NCBI GenBank assembly: GCA_021030915.1
Contig: JAGEMR010000002.1
Location: 1-64,000 of the forward strand
Length of the DNA stretch: 64,000 nucleotides
Origin: Astrothelium macrocarpum
Lineage: Eukaryota > Ascomycota > Dothideomycetes > Trypetheliales > Trypetheliaceae
Reading direction: 5' to 3'
The notes beneath the pieces were generated by a model, which was not told where the DNA came from, did no database searches, and worked only from the letters and a program-made list of their open reading frames with translations. Position 1 is the stretch's first letter. Each line of letters opens with the position of its first letter. Positions 33,024 to 43,492 of the stretch are shown in pieces. The position numbers and the translations under genes were made by a program.

Positions 33024-33322
33024 ATGTATATGGGCACCCAGGATGTTCTGAAGCATGTCAGATTTGTATCAATTTCTTTGCTCTCTAGGTTTTCGTTTCA
33101 GCATAACTAACTTGTACAATTGATCCCTCTTGATAAACCAATATGGTCATGAGTGTTACTACAATTACAAAATGTTGCTCATTAATGCGTACCTATCACA
33201 GTGTCTTCCAACTCTCCTGGAGAGGAACGATTCTGATCATGAGTGGCAGGCAGGTCATCCAGCCAATGCTCAACAGAATGTTCAACAGAGGGGAGAGCAT
33301 CGACAGCGGCATCAGGATCGTT

Positions 33323-34382
33323 CTAATCGAAGTCCTCCTCCTTCCACCCAGCTACGCCCGACATCGCGAGGATGCGTTGGAGATACCACTGCATCTCTAA
33401 CAGGCCTGGGTCTGGAAGGGGTTTGTTTGTCGGACCATCGGTTGTCAATGTGAATCTGGTGCCACTGATAAGTAGAGTGGGCTTCGCGGGCTCTTCAAAA
33501 CGACAGAATATGACACCAGGCTCGGAATCCGTCCGGTCACGAGAGGAAAGAGGCTACTCTCTGAGGTCTACCCCCGCAGTTGAATCATGCTGTTGCCGTG
33601 CTGGCCAGTGGAACTCCAGCTCGAGTCGGATTTTATCGTCTGACATACGCACAGGCCGCAGCGCGAAAGCGCCTTCAGATTGAAAGCGATGGAAGGTCGA
33701 CGTGAGAGTAAACATATTCTCAACCGTCTCGGTCCCTTGCGGTGTCGAAGTCCTGTCGCCCTGAGAAATCTTGGCATACCACGAGCTCACCTTGTCCTCC
33801 GGCCAGAACACTCGTAGAATAGCCCAAAGGCTTTTTGATTCGATTAGGATCCTTTCCCCCAAACGCGCACCATGGGTACAGGTGGCATGCATCGACACCG
33901 CCAATCCTCGAGACCACGCAAAGGCCATGGTCCCTCTCTTTGCACAGCTCGGCGATCTTACGATCACACACAGAGCTGTACTCAGGACTCTGAGAAGACC
34001 TCCCCGATCTGGTTCCTGGCAAATTAGAACGGCCCATCGGCAGGGATCGGAGAGATGACGACTGCGTGGGTTGGTGGAGGGCTTCGCTATACGATCGTTT
34101 GTTCGATGCTGTCGTGTCATTTCCTGCTGGGTGCTGTTTCCAGAGTCAAATGGCATCCAGTGCTTCATGTTCGAGAAGGGGAACCTCTCCTTCACAGCAC
34201 ACCGTTCTCCACGAGACTTTACTATGGGCAATATCTTTGAGTGCCTCCAAATCACCGACTTGGAAGAATCCCCATAGCAAAGGCGAAAGCTGCGTGACTG
34301 GTAAGCGGCTAGCCGTCTTCTCGAAGAATTGATTGCACTCATTCGAGCGCTCGCTGAAGTGCTCGACGTCATCCTCGGCCAT
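33323..34382 (-). pseudogene. HNH-nuclease-domain protein, decayed
   Basis: Fragments in two frames together match a fungal HNH-domain protein. The 5' part runs from ATG 34382; the HNH-type core is ERDHGLCVVSRIGGVDACHL followed by YPWCAFGGKDPNR; the 3' part reads SLWAILRVFWPEDKV, NMFTLTSTFHRFQSEGAFAL and, after a stop, LLEMQWYLQRILAMSG. Three lesions interrupt it: TGA at 34146-34148, a one-base frameshift at the five-base A/T tract 33832-33836, and TAG at 33554-33556. The TGA could lie inside a weak 51-bp intron, but the other two look like real damage or assembly error. These fungal HNH proteins are of unknown function and often lineage-specific. Confidence 0.75.
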
Positions 34383-35687
34383 ATAATTATCCAGCTCGAG
34401 GAAGCTATGACAGTTGATTTAATTGCTGGAAATGAGAAAAATCAATACTCAAGTAATTTGATGTAAGAATTATTGATAAGGCCTGGAACTGATACTCTTG
34501 ACGGACAACAAAAACATTGAACAAATGATTTGAAAACAAAATAAAAGAGTTTGAGAGTAATGGAAAGTTTTATACACAAGCAAATGGTCAAAACGCAAAA
34601 CAAAGCCGTTACGAGAGTCATTCTTACTCTACCATGGTTTCCACAAAGCTTATTTCGACTCAATATTAGTACTTGCTCACGCTACTAAACATTATCTATG
34701 TAGAACCTCCGGTGCGGTATGCATTGGCATATCGTCCATTCTGCCTTGCGAGCAAATCAATCTCCATGATATTTGGCGACAATCGGATTCGTCTCGCATC
34801 TTGCACCTCAAATTTTTGAGATCTTTCATTCGACACATACGATTGGTGGTAATTCCCTGTATCGAAACACCAACGGCTATTATATATACACTCGTGCTGT
34901 AAAAACGATAGTGAATGTATCAAAAAACGCGTGACATTGAGACTGGGGTTATTTGGCTTACCAGAGACTGCGGTAGGGGCCAATTGAATAGCTCGCTCTT
35001 TATCTTTTCCACCCTTTTGTCATCTCCACTCGGTACCTGGGTAAACTTGTGACTTACACACTCGTCGCCCCCCTGCCCATGGGTGAATAAGCAGAGCATT
35101 TCAAGCCAAGGTTTTATCAGACAATGACAACAACAACGACAGCAACAGCGATATCAAATGCGCGAAAAAGGAAAGAACAAGTTTGAGAATTAACTAGAGT
35201 TACAATCAACGGACGGCCACACCCGCTACCATCTTTGCTTGGATACCTGAGCGGATTGTTAGTTAGCCTGAGCTGTGACGGTGTAGCTCTTTACCATACC
35301 TGAAGGACCTGAGCTGGGCCAAGCGTTGTAAAGTTGGTGGCTACTATTATGCGAGAGGAAAAGTCGCACCCCAAAATGACGACGGAGGCAAAGAGATCTT
35401 TTCAACAACATTGACAGCCTTATGTTGACTTCAGACTCAAAGTCGAAGCTCAATTTGTTACAAATTGAAAGAATTCGAACGAGATGAACTGTGTGTTGTT
35501 CTGGCTAGGGCTGACGAAGCTAAATAAACACCTGATTATGTAACACAATTTGCTACTTGGAAAGGTCCAAAGGCAGCTGGTATACGCAGTCCAAGATCAG
35601 TGTTGTGATGCTGTTCCCCTAGCAGGTAGGGATAAATATACAATAAAGAAGGGTGAATGTGTCATTCACTGGTGATTTCTCTCGTGA
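34383..35687. other. Intergenic with transposon relic
   Basis: No gene supported. It carries copy 2 of the dispersed repeat (34714-34805), surrounded by A/T-richer sequence, and short open frames without similarity. Likely remnant mobile DNA between the HNH pseudogene and the next gene. Confidence 0.5.
34714..34805. repeat. Dispersed repeat relic, copy 2 (other copy at 1671-1766)
   Basis: Aligns with 1671-1766 in the same orientation and keeps more C and G at the variable positions, so it is the less mutated copy. No intact transposase flanks it here. Confidence 0.65.
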
Positions 35688-37325
35688 CTAAGTTGTTGCC
35701 TTCTCTGCCACCTTCCATAGACGCTCAACCACTGATTCAAGAAACGTTCCTGTACCCCAAACACTTATATTGTTCAGCCTGAGTACCAACTCCTCGCTGC
35801 GCTCCAATACTAGTGCATTATAACTGTCCAGAAGCTTCGATTCAAACTTGTGCACATCGTTTTCGACAACGGTCCAATGGTACCAGAGCTCATGGATAGG
35901 ACCTTGTGTGGTAATGGTAAAGAAAAGCGGGGGTTGAGCGTTCGAGGATGTCGTTGTCCCGTTACTGACTAACCTGTCTAAATCAAGTTGTATTTTGAGT
36001 GCACAAGCTCCGGAAACCCCAGCTTGATTCTCTGCCTCAAAGATTTGCCTGCCAGTTGCGTAGACTTTACCCTCAACAGCAAGAAATGGGAAAGTGAGAT
36101 CCAGGGCACGTCGAGCGGGTATAAGAGTTAGCATCGGTTTCAAGGATTGACTTGGCTGGTGTTGTACCATCTCATTTTGAAGCCAATCAACGAACATGAT
36201 AGCTTCATCTTTGTTAAGGTTTTGCGACGATAAAGCAGAAACGAGAGCCATGAGGTCTATGCCTATTGAGAGATCCGGACGGGGGGTTTTGGTTGGGTAG
36301 CGATCGTTTGCTGTGTCTGGGATAGGGGGGGTCGGAAGAGGCATCGTGTTCGACCCCCGTGGACTGTTCGTTGGCAGGCAAGCGGGTGCCTTGCTTTGAG
36401 AGGACTTTGGGGAGACGTCGTCACCGATGGCTTGCTGTTGACGCCTTGACGGTTGAGCCGGGGCGTTAACCTCTGATTGTTGGACACCGGCCATGAAGCG
36501 TGAGTTGAAACGCGATTGCTGCTGGGCCGTTGGCTTGAGCTCCTCTCGCCAGTCAGCCTTCTCATGAATACAGAGTTTGTTAGTGTCTAGAGTCGCTAGA
36601 GCAGTGTGGAGCGGATTAATAAAATTGTCCTCGCCAGATTGAGCTCTAACATTTTTGAAACAATTTTCGAGAAGCTTTTGAGCTATAACACGAGTTCTGG
36701 CATGGCGTTGTTTAGATACCTTCGCATTGATAATACGATTGATGGCGGACTTGACATAGTTGGGCGGTTCAGCATGGATGTGGATTTGGACAGCCTTCAA
36801 GTCTTTGTGACGATAGAAAGCAGCAGTGTTCGAAGAGCGTTGGGTTCGGTCTGTGCCGGTTATCGATGGCAGGGTAGAAGGCCGTGACGAGTTGCGGTTA
36901 GGAGTCGCAGCATTGGCAGTTGAATGATCCATCACTTCCCTATAGAGTGAATGTAAATCCTCCTCAGAGAGTGGAACGGGTTTTGTCTTTTCGGCTTCGG
37001 CTTCGGTTCCAGAGTCTTTTTGCAAATCTTCCTGACAGATATTGCGACGAGGACGAGCGATTCTTCGGGGCTGCTTTACAGAGTGTGCGCATTTAGCTTT
37101 TGGGTCTAGTAAACGCTTCCGTTTGGTACGGGCCGTCTGAGAGATGGGAGATGATTGGACAGGCTGGGGCGGGGAAACATGGGGAACAGGCAGCTTGTTT
37201 TGTGATCGTAAGCCCTTTCGAGTGCCAATAGCCTGTTTGGGCTTTATGAGGTTTGCACGATGAGCGCCAGTCCTGGGTTGTCCTCTGTCGTTCTTAGTGG
37301 GAGTAGTTTTGGCTCGCGGAGCCAT
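35688..37325 (-). CDS. Uncharacterised fungal protein, DUF7924-like C-terminus
   Basis: A 545-residue intronless protein. The N-terminal 330 residues are basic and low-complexity (several KRxR-type clusters, likely nuclear). The C-terminal 200 residues form the conserved part: ALDLTFPFLAVEGKVYATG, AENQAGVSGACALKIQLDLD, PIHELWYHWTVVENDVHKFE and LVLRLNNISVWGTGTFLESV. This pattern (PFL..E.K, AENQ, HELW.H, N...WG) recalls the fungal DUF7924 family, which has a nuclease-like PD-(D/E)xK feel (E in VEGK); both the name and that fold are inference. ATG 37325 is the first ATG of the frame. Function unknown. Confidence 0.65.
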   Translation of the reverse strand: MAPRAKTTPTKNDRGQPRTGAHRANLIKPKQAIGTRKGLRSQNKLPVPHVSPPQPVQSSPISQTARTKRKRLLDPKAKCAHSVKQPRRIARPRRNICQEDLQKDSGTEAEAEKTKPVPLSEEDLHSLYREVMDHSTANAATPNRNSSRPSTLPSITGTDRTQRSSNTAAFYRHKDLKAVQIHIHAEPPNYVKSAINRIINAKVSKQRHARTRVIAQKLLENCFKNVRAQSGEDNFINPLHTALATLDTNKLCIHEKADWREELKPTAQQQSRFNSRFMAGVQQSEVNAPAQPSRRQQQAIGDDVSPKSSQSKAPACLPTNSPRGSNTMPLPTPPIPDTANDRYPTKTPRPDLSIGIDLMALVSALSSQNLNKDEAIMFVDWLQNEMVQHQPSQSLKPMLTLIPARRALDLTFPFLAVEGKVYATGRQIFEAENQAGVSGACALKIQLDLDRLVSNGTTTSSNAQPPLFFTITTQGPIHELWYHWTVVENDVHKFESKLLDSYNALVLERSEELVLRLNNISVWGTGTFLESVVERLWKVAEKATT

Positions 37326-37956
37326 GGCGCGAGAAGAGAAAGGCGTGGCGGTCAACGCACCACTGCGCTAGACATGGAACGGCGAGAGGGTTGAAGGATA
37401 GATGCAGGAGTATCGGGGCGAAGTCGGATGGCGATAGGAAAAGTGATTTGACTTTGGACATTGGGCGGCAGGTAGGTGTTGGAAACGAGCTAAGGGAGTA
37501 CCAAGCGAAACGCAGTGTTCGTTTGCGGCATTAGCTTGATAAACTGGATCCCTAAAAGCTCAGACACTTATCAAATTATGAGGCAACTGTACAAAGAGCC
37601 TAATGTTAACCTGCTATCCTGGTCCACCACTGAGTATGCCACCCCTTTGGACGATGCAAACGTAGCTTAAATCAACATTTCAAATCACAACGGATACAAA
37701 ACCATTCTTTGAGTCTTTTGTCTTAGCTATTTCTTTATTTCCTTTCCTTTTTTTTTTCTTTTTTCTTTTTTTCTTTTGGAAATTGAGTGTTTATGTTGGA
37801 TAGTGAATAATTAATAGTGGATGGTGGATGGTGAAGGAATTATTCGGCAGGTTTGGAGAGTTTGCTTCAACCCAAAGTAGTTAGGCTACCAGTGAGCACC
37901 AGGATGCCGCATAAGGCTAGGCTACAGCCATTTGCGGGTTCAGCTTTACCCAGCTT

Positions 37957-38106
37957 GCACACAAAGACTTCTTATAATGCCCCGTAGTTAAAACAGGGCT
38001 TTTACAAAAATCAATTGGTACTAAAATGGCTGGCATTAAAGGCTGTGAGTTTAGATGGAGATTAGGTATTGTTGAAATGCGGCACATTATAAGAAGTCTT
38101 GTGCTT
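37957..38106. mobile_element. MITE-like inverted-repeat element, about 150 bp
   Basis: A perfect 16-bp inverted repeat, AAGACTTCTTATAATG at 37964-37979 and its complement at 38085-38100, extends imperfectly outward on both sides (about 20-25 bp arms). The 105 bp between is non-coding. Size and structure fit a miniature inverted-repeat transposable element. I could not define a target-site duplication with confidence, and no second copy is in the window. Confidence 0.55.
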
Positions 38107-38139
38107 ACTTGCGGAAGCCGCAAACCTAGCAGTTGGTGC

Positions 38140-38207
38140 CACCAGCCCCTGAGCTAGAAAATGTCACTTTCGGGATAATTCTGAACGGGCAAAATTTGGT
38201 GGAAAAC
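38140..38207. repeat. Dispersed repeat, copy 1 (other copy at 45084-45149)
   Basis: About 68 bp align with 45084-45149 in the same orientation: CACCAGCCCCTG, then TAGAAA(A)TGTCACTT, GGG.TAAT.CTGAACGG and CAAAA.TTGGTG. A weak inverted match to its TGTCACTT part lies at 38345-38363 (CCTCAGAAGTGACAATTCT), suggesting a small foldback element of about 210 bp. Confidence 0.65.
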
Positions 38208-38504
38208 AACGAGCAATATATTCTACTTTATATGAGTTGGGGAGGCCCTCAATCATAAGCATTAAGATAGCTCTCGAAATGATTTCTCGGACGACAAGTC
38301 TAACTACGTGGGATTGGTTGAGACAGTGTTGAGGTCTTCCCTAACCTCAGAAGTGACAATTCTCAGCTCATCCACTGGTACTGGGACTTCCCCAAACGCG
38401 TCTGGGAAGCTTCATCTCGGGTTCGGTTAATGAGCCGATTCTATGTTTGCCGTCCAGTCTTCTCACAAAGCTCATTGCTCTTTCCATAAGGTCAACAATA
38501 CAAA

Positions 38505-40838
38505 ATGCTTCACGAGGTTCTCCTGGGCTTATCTGGACACCCTTCGTCGCTTCTAGATGCCGTGAAGCAGCAGCCTAGCTTTCATTCTCAAGAGCAAGAT
38601 TCCTTTCGATCCTTATCTCTTCCAGAAAGAGAACTCCTCGTGTCAGTTGCACGTGTCGCAGATCTTCACTCTGAGCTTCAGTCTCGCACAAAAGCAATTT
38701 CGGTTCTGCACAAGTCTACAGCATGCCGAGCAGTTGCAACGGCAATCAATTCCGAGCAATTGGCTCGCTTTCAAGATCACGTTCTGGATATAGAAAAACG
38801 GATTTTAGCTAAGGACTCCAGCAGCGTAGGTGTTTATGGTATCGTGCCTCTGGCTTCCGTTGTGAGTGAATTGGAACAATGGACAAGGCGTCTCCAGTGG
38901 ATCTGGGAGCTTGTGCTCTTTATGAACCCTGAAGAGGCAGGGCTTACTGCAGATTCTGCAAAACAAGTGCAATGTTCGAGCGCACAAATCATCGATCGTC
39001 TCCGCGAAAGTTTGCAGACAGGTTTTCTAGACATCGAAGAGACTGCGAGAGACCTTACAGAAGTGGCCGAGGCTGCCTGGATTAGACAGGTAGGGCTCTG
39101 GATTATGCATGGAAATTTGCCACAAAATTTCCATGAAGATTTCTTTATTCATCGCTCTGAGGGCTCCCTCGCAGAGTTCAGCCTCGTGCCCAATTTTTTA
39201 CCAAAGTTTGTAACACCAGAAACCAGCTCTTCAATGTTGTTCATAGGGAAATCCCTTAACCAGATCAGAGCCAACGGCCAAAGGACAAACCAAAACCAGG
39301 GCGTCAGTATACCTCCGGAGCTAAAGTTACTGTCTGAGCACTTGCAAGTCCTATCTGATGTAAAGTCTCCTATATCTGCGTCCCAGCTAAGCCGTGCGGT
39401 CACATCTATGAGAAAATCGCTTTCCCGGAACATTCTTCAAGAGCTCTTGCCATTACCGGAGATCATTCGATATTTAAGGGTTCTACAACAATTCTTCTTG
39501 CTAGGCCGGGGAGAGTTTGCCTCAACGCTCATCACCGAGGCAGACCATAGAGTTTCTAATCAACTTCGACCTCCATCTCATTCTAGGAATGTGACGCACG
39601 ATATGACAGAGCTTCTTCCTAGAGAAAGGGAGACCAATGCTGTTCTAGCACGAACCTGGGCTACACTTTTGACCGCAGCCAATGAAGATGATGCGAATGA
39701 GGACATGGAGTTTGCACAAGATCTTCTGAGTTTGGCTCCTCAGCTAGTGTCGAATCACCATGTTGCTGTTCTGAATCGACACACATCGGAACAGCTAAGA
39801 TATAATGGAAGTCTGTTCAAGGATGTGCTCTTCGCTGCCCCTTATTTCTTAACAATCCGGATACCAGCGCCATTTGATTTATTCCTCACTGGGTCCGAGC
39901 TCGATGTGTACTCTAACATGAATGCCTATTTACTTGCTCTACGTCGGGCCCAGCTGAGACTCGCTAGCTTATGGAAACATACTTCGTTACGTAGAGATCA
40001 TCCAAGCCCCATTGGACCGCCTCAAAGCAACTCGCAGTACGGCCAGAAGCTACTTCGCATCAGACGGGAGCGAAGGTTGAGTCGAAGTATGAACATGCGA
40101 AAAGTGTGGGCTACTTGTGGAGCTGCACTGTTCCTCGTCTCAGAAATCACGAGCTACTTTGAGGGTGACATCGTACATGAATCATGGCAAGATCTCCACA
40201 AATGGATTGTTCGAAACGCAGATTCACGCCCTTCATCTTCATCCTCCCAACATCGACCTTCCAGGCCGCCTTCGTCAATGCAAGACTTGATTGCTCCTTT
40301 CGCTAACCAAGTCTCGATCACTGCTGCAAATGATGAGAATGGAGCTCCTCACGATCCAGAAACAATATCAACTGCTCATGCTACTTTCTTAGCAACTTTA
40401 GTACATGGTCTACTCCTGAACGATACCAAATTCCCATCTGAGATTCGCACACTCCTTTCACACATCGACCTTCTGATTGCTCATATCGTCCACCTACAAA
40501 CGGTTCAGCAAAATCTCGATCTTGAGGCTGATGAGGGCGTCGTCGACGTTCTCACTGATTACAAAAAGGAAGAGCGACGGACTCTTTTGGAAATGGATAG
40601 GGCAAGGAAGAGACTAGACGGGAGTTTGAAAAGCGTCGTAGGTAGACTGAGGGAGCTAGATCGGGAAAGAATCGGAAGAGGCACTAAAACTAGTCTCACG
40701 GCGACCACAAAAGTGACTGACGGGACCGGAGCGCCAGTATACGAGGGCTGGAAGGGAGGAGGCATTGACAGACTATTAATGAAATTGGATTTTGGGAGCA
40801 TGATCGATGAAGAGTATACCAACACGGGCTTCTCCTGA
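38505..40838 (+). CDS. Gamma-tubulin complex component GCP4 (Spc97/Spc98 family)
   Basis: Structural subunit of the gamma-tubulin ring complex that nucleates microtubules at the spindle pole body. Single exon, 777 residues. It begins with the GCP4 signature MLHEVLLGLSGHPSSLL. Downstream come the GRIP1-type helices (YGIVPLASVVSELEQWTRRLQWIWE; RQVGLWIMHGNLPQNFHEDFF) and GRIP2 (LPLPEIIRYLRVLQQFFLLGRGEFASTLI; KDVLFAAPYFLTIRIPAPFDLFLTGSELDVYSNMNAYLLALRRAQ), written here as short landmarks of the family. The final 200 residues hold another helical region ending in YEGWKGGGIDRLLMKLDFG. GCP4 rather than GCP2/3 is chosen from the N-terminus and length. Confidence 0.9.
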   Translation: MLHEVLLGLSGHPSSLLDAVKQQPSFHSQEQDSFRSLSLPERELLVSVARVADLHSELQSRTKAISVLHKSTACRAVATAINSEQLARFQDHVLDIEKRILAKDSSSVGVYGIVPLASVVSELEQWTRRLQWIWELVLFMNPEEAGLTADSAKQVQCSSAQIIDRLRESLQTGFLDIEETARDLTEVAEAAWIRQVGLWIMHGNLPQNFHEDFFIHRSEGSLAEFSLVPNFLPKFVTPETSSSMLFIGKSLNQIRANGQRTNQNQGVSIPPELKLLSEHLQVLSDVKSPISASQLSRAVTSMRKSLSRNILQELLPLPEIIRYLRVLQQFFLLGRGEFASTLITEADHRVSNQLRPPSHSRNVTHDMTELLPRERETNAVLARTWATLLTAANEDDANEDMEFAQDLLSLAPQLVSNHHVAVLNRHTSEQLRYNGSLFKDVLFAAPYFLTIRIPAPFDLFLTGSELDVYSNMNAYLLALRRAQLRLASLWKHTSLRRDHPSPIGPPQSNSQYGQKLLRIRRERRLSRSMNMRKVWATCGAALFLVSEITSYFEGDIVHESWQDLHKWIVRNADSRPSSSSSQHRPSRPPSSMQDLIAPFANQVSITAANDENGAPHDPETISTAHATFLATLVHGLLLNDTKFPSEIRTLLSHIDLLIAHIVHLQTVQQNLDLEADEGVVDVLTDYKKEERRTLLEMDRARKRLDGSLKSVVGRLRELDRERIGRGTKTSLTATTKVTDGTGAPVYEGWKGGGIDRLLMKLDFGSMIDEEYTNTGFS

Positions 40839-42001
40839 CGGTTTTGTAGCCCGAACTAATACGTACGAAATGAACAATGAAGCTGTCCCGTAGCTTAGGA
40901 CAAAAGGCTCTGGAGGTGTTCTTTTTTCGTCATACCCAAATGCTGAAACACTTGTGGGGCTCGCTTGAACTATTGTGGCGTTTTGGGGGGGCTTTGCGGG
41001 AGACCAGATGAATTTTGTTTTTTGCAATTGCGGGTGACATTTCTTATTGAAATCCCTGGTGCCAATATTGATACAATGCCGGAATTTTCAGAAACCAGTC
41101 AACAAGTCCTTGAAATTGATAGATTTTGAAGCTTCAAGGCTAATAAGGTTCAGCATAATTTTCTTTCTTAACTCATCCAAAAATTTCAGTTTTGGAGGGC
41201 ACCTAGTCTTCAGAAGAGAATAAAGGTTATATCATTTTGTCAATCGTTCAGTTTGCCAAAGCTTCTGCAGCTAAAATTTAAAACTACCTTTGTATTAAAA
41301 TAGCCACTTTACGCCAAGCGTATCTGACAGTCGTTCTTGAGGCATAATTTCGTGGGCGTTGCTGTGCACAACCTTCAAACCGCTAGGGCGCCGCGACGTA
41401 ATTGCATTGGCGGAAATTCTTTCTCATGCTGATCAATTCTGGCTCACACATGGGAAATTGGGCTATGGCTTTTCCGGTGAAAGCCAGTCTTGTGCGTTCC
41501 TGCTTCTGCAAATCGATCTCCCAAATGGGATTAGTGAAGTACAGGCCGTCAACCACAAATACCATGATTAAAGTCTCAATAATTTCATCATCCATCACCT
41601 ACGTCAGATCTATGGGGGCCTAGCTCTTGGGTTTCAGTCTAGTGGGGAAACTGACGATTCCTACCAAAGTCAGCAGTATCATAAGCTTCAAATTTGCGTG
41701 ACTTCATCTTGTGGTCAAGTCCGTATCTGTGTTCAGATGGACATTTGGGAGCATGTAGAAAGCTTCGGAGATTATGTCTATTGTGTGCGTATACTGGTTC
41801 TTGAACTATCTATGGTGCGGCTGGCTTTGCAATGGTTACTGGCGAAGGCGGCAAGTATTTGAAGCTTACATGCCAAGCTGCTTTAACAGACCGGAATTTT
41901 GGAATGTCTCCTGCTTTAATCGATCCTTATAAGAGCGGCATTCGGATGGCGTGGGATCGAATTTAGTACTTCTTCTACCCCAGCCTCGCTCCGACTGATT
42001 A
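40839..42001. other. Intergenic; lipase upstream region
   Basis: About 1.2 kb without a supported gene; holds the GCP4 3' end and the promoter of the secreted lipase. Small open frames on both strands have no coding character. Confidence 0.5.
41928..41933 (+). promoter_or_regulatory. TATA-like element before the lipase gene
   Basis: TATAAG within CCTTATAAGAGC, 69 bp before the start codon of the lipase gene, is a plausible core-promoter element. Confidence 0.4.
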
Positions 42002-43492
42002 ATGTTTTGTTCTCGAAAGGTTTGTTACAGCATGGTCTTGTCCACATTCTTGATCCTTGAACTTTGTATGCTCGCTTTTGGCTTTGGGCAGGAGCTTGTC
42101 CCAGCCCAAGTACAAAACAATATGTTTAATGAGACCTATGCATACCTGAACCCATCACAAGTCCGCTCACTTGCGGAAGCCGCAAGCCTGCCAGCTGAAG
42201 TAGTTGATGCTGTCGAAGCAGCAATTGGCTTTGAACGGTCAAATTGGGCTGGATCATCCACTCAACTGGAACCCTTCTACAAGGTTGCGTCAGAAATCAC
42301 GTTTACTGAGCCTGGTTCTGTCCTCAAGGTCGAACAATACGTCAATACGACGTACTACACTCTTCCCCCGAATGTCGCGCTTTCACGTTTCCAATTCACA
42401 ACGAAAGATTTAAACGGAAGCGTGATACCCGCATCCGCGTACGTGCTCTGGCCATGGATGCCGCGCAAATTTCCTGAAATCAAAGGCTTTCCGGTTGTAG
42501 GCTGGGCTCATGGCACCAGTGGAGAGTTTGGCGAGTGCGGTCCGAGCCACATTCGCAACCTCTGGTATCAATACAGCGCGCCATTCACACTCGCGTTGCA
42601 GGGCTATGTCGTTGTAGCTCCCGACTACGCTGGTCTCGGACTCAGCGTAGATGGGAACGGCGAAACCATTCCACACCAGTATCTTGCCGCACCTGCTGGT
42701 GGCAATGATCTGATCTATGCAGTCCAAGCTGCTCAAAAAGCTTGGCCACAACTCAGCAAAGAATTCGTCCTTATGGGCCATTCTCAGGGAGGCGGTGTGG
42801 CGTGGGGTGCTGCGCAGAATCTTGCAAAAGAGCCTGTGACAGGATATTTGGGCACGATTGCTGCCTCGCCCGCCACTTCTCTGGGTAACTTGGTCGGCAA
42901 AAACCCACCACTCTCGGCGGTAGGCTTAATAGTTGCTGTGGTCTCGACTGGCGTGTCATCGATTTTTCCATCCTTTAAGCTCAACGACTGGCTTACACCC
43001 GTAGGTGTTGCGACCGTTAACTTTATGCAAACACTGCAGGGTTGCAACTCAGTCGCGACGGAGCTGTTTCAGGACAGCGGTCCAGAGGCCGTTCGGGCAG
43101 ATTGGCAGAACAGCAGTTATTACTTCGACGCCTTTGACCATGTGACCGCTGTCGGCGGGAGCACCCCTTTTGCAGATCCGATGCTGGTGCTGCAAGGACT
43201 GGCAGATAACGAAGTGCCACCCGCGAGTGTGATAGCGACGGTGAATGAGACATGTGAAGCCCAGCCGAACAAGCAGCTACAGGTTGCGTATTTCGAGGGC
43301 GCTACACATGTGCCGACATTGTATGCAGGTCAGCGGCTCTGGTTGAATTGGATACAGGAAAGGTTCATGGGCTTGCAACTTCAAGAGGGTTGTCAAATAA
43401 CAACACACAGTCCCGCGCTCGATGTCAGTGCTTACCAGCCTGAGCTTCAATATTTTCTGGAGTGGCCACAATATAGTTATGAGACTGCTTGA
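42002..43492 (+). CDS. Secreted LIP-type lipase / alpha-beta hydrolase
   Basis: Single-exon, 496-residue protein of the secretory lipase family (PF03583, Candida LIP-like). An N-terminal signal peptide (hydrophobic VLSTFLILELCMLAFGFG, about residues 12-30) directs secretion. The nucleophile elbow is GHSQGGG (Ser about residue 262). The Asp is probably in GLADNEVPP and the His in GATHVPT near the C-terminus, completing the triad. WAHGTSGEFG (oxyanion region) and VVVAPDYAGLG are typical of the family. Several N-glycosylation sequons are present (for example NDS-free NGS, NSS and NET). Likely substrates are triacylglycerols or other esters outside the cell. A decaying pyrimidine tract follows the stop. 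Confidence 0.92.
   Translation: MFCSRKVCYSMVLSTFLILELCMLAFGFGQELVPAQVQNNMFNETYAYLNPSQVRSLAEAASLPAEVVDAVEAAIGFERSNWAGSSTQLEPFYKVASEITFTEPGSVLKVEQYVNTTYYTLPPNVALSRFQFTTKDLNGSVIPASAYVLWPWMPRKFPEIKGFPVVGWAHGTSGEFGECGPSHIRNLWYQYSAPFTLALQGYVVVAPDYAGLGLSVDGNGETIPHQYLAAPAGGNDLIYAVQAAQKAWPQLSKEFVLMGHSQGGGVAWGAAQNLAKEPVTGYLGTIAASPATSLGNLVGKNPPLSAVGLIVAVVSTGVSSIFPSFKLNDWLTPVGVATVNFMQTLQGCNSVATELFQDSGPEAVRADWQNSSYYFDAFDHVTAVGGSTPFADPMLVLQGLADNEVPPASVIATVNETCEAQPNKQLQVAYFEGATHVPTLYAGQRLWLNWIQERFMGLQLQEGCQITTHSPALDVSAYQPELQYFLEWPQYSYETA

Larger units (their letters stand above)
37326..38504. other. Intergenic with small inverted-repeat elements
   Basis: No gene supported. It includes a pyrimidine-rich tract (about 37738-37780), a compact inverted-repeat element at about 37957-38106, and a copy of a second dispersed repeat at 38140-38207, before the GCP4 promoter. 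Confidence 0.5.

Noticed and set aside
42169..42185. 17-base match (ACTTGCGGAAGCCGCAA) between the lipase gene and 38107-38123
   Set aside because: One such exact match is not far from chance expectation in 64 kb, the flanks do not align, and in the lipase it encodes ordinary protein.
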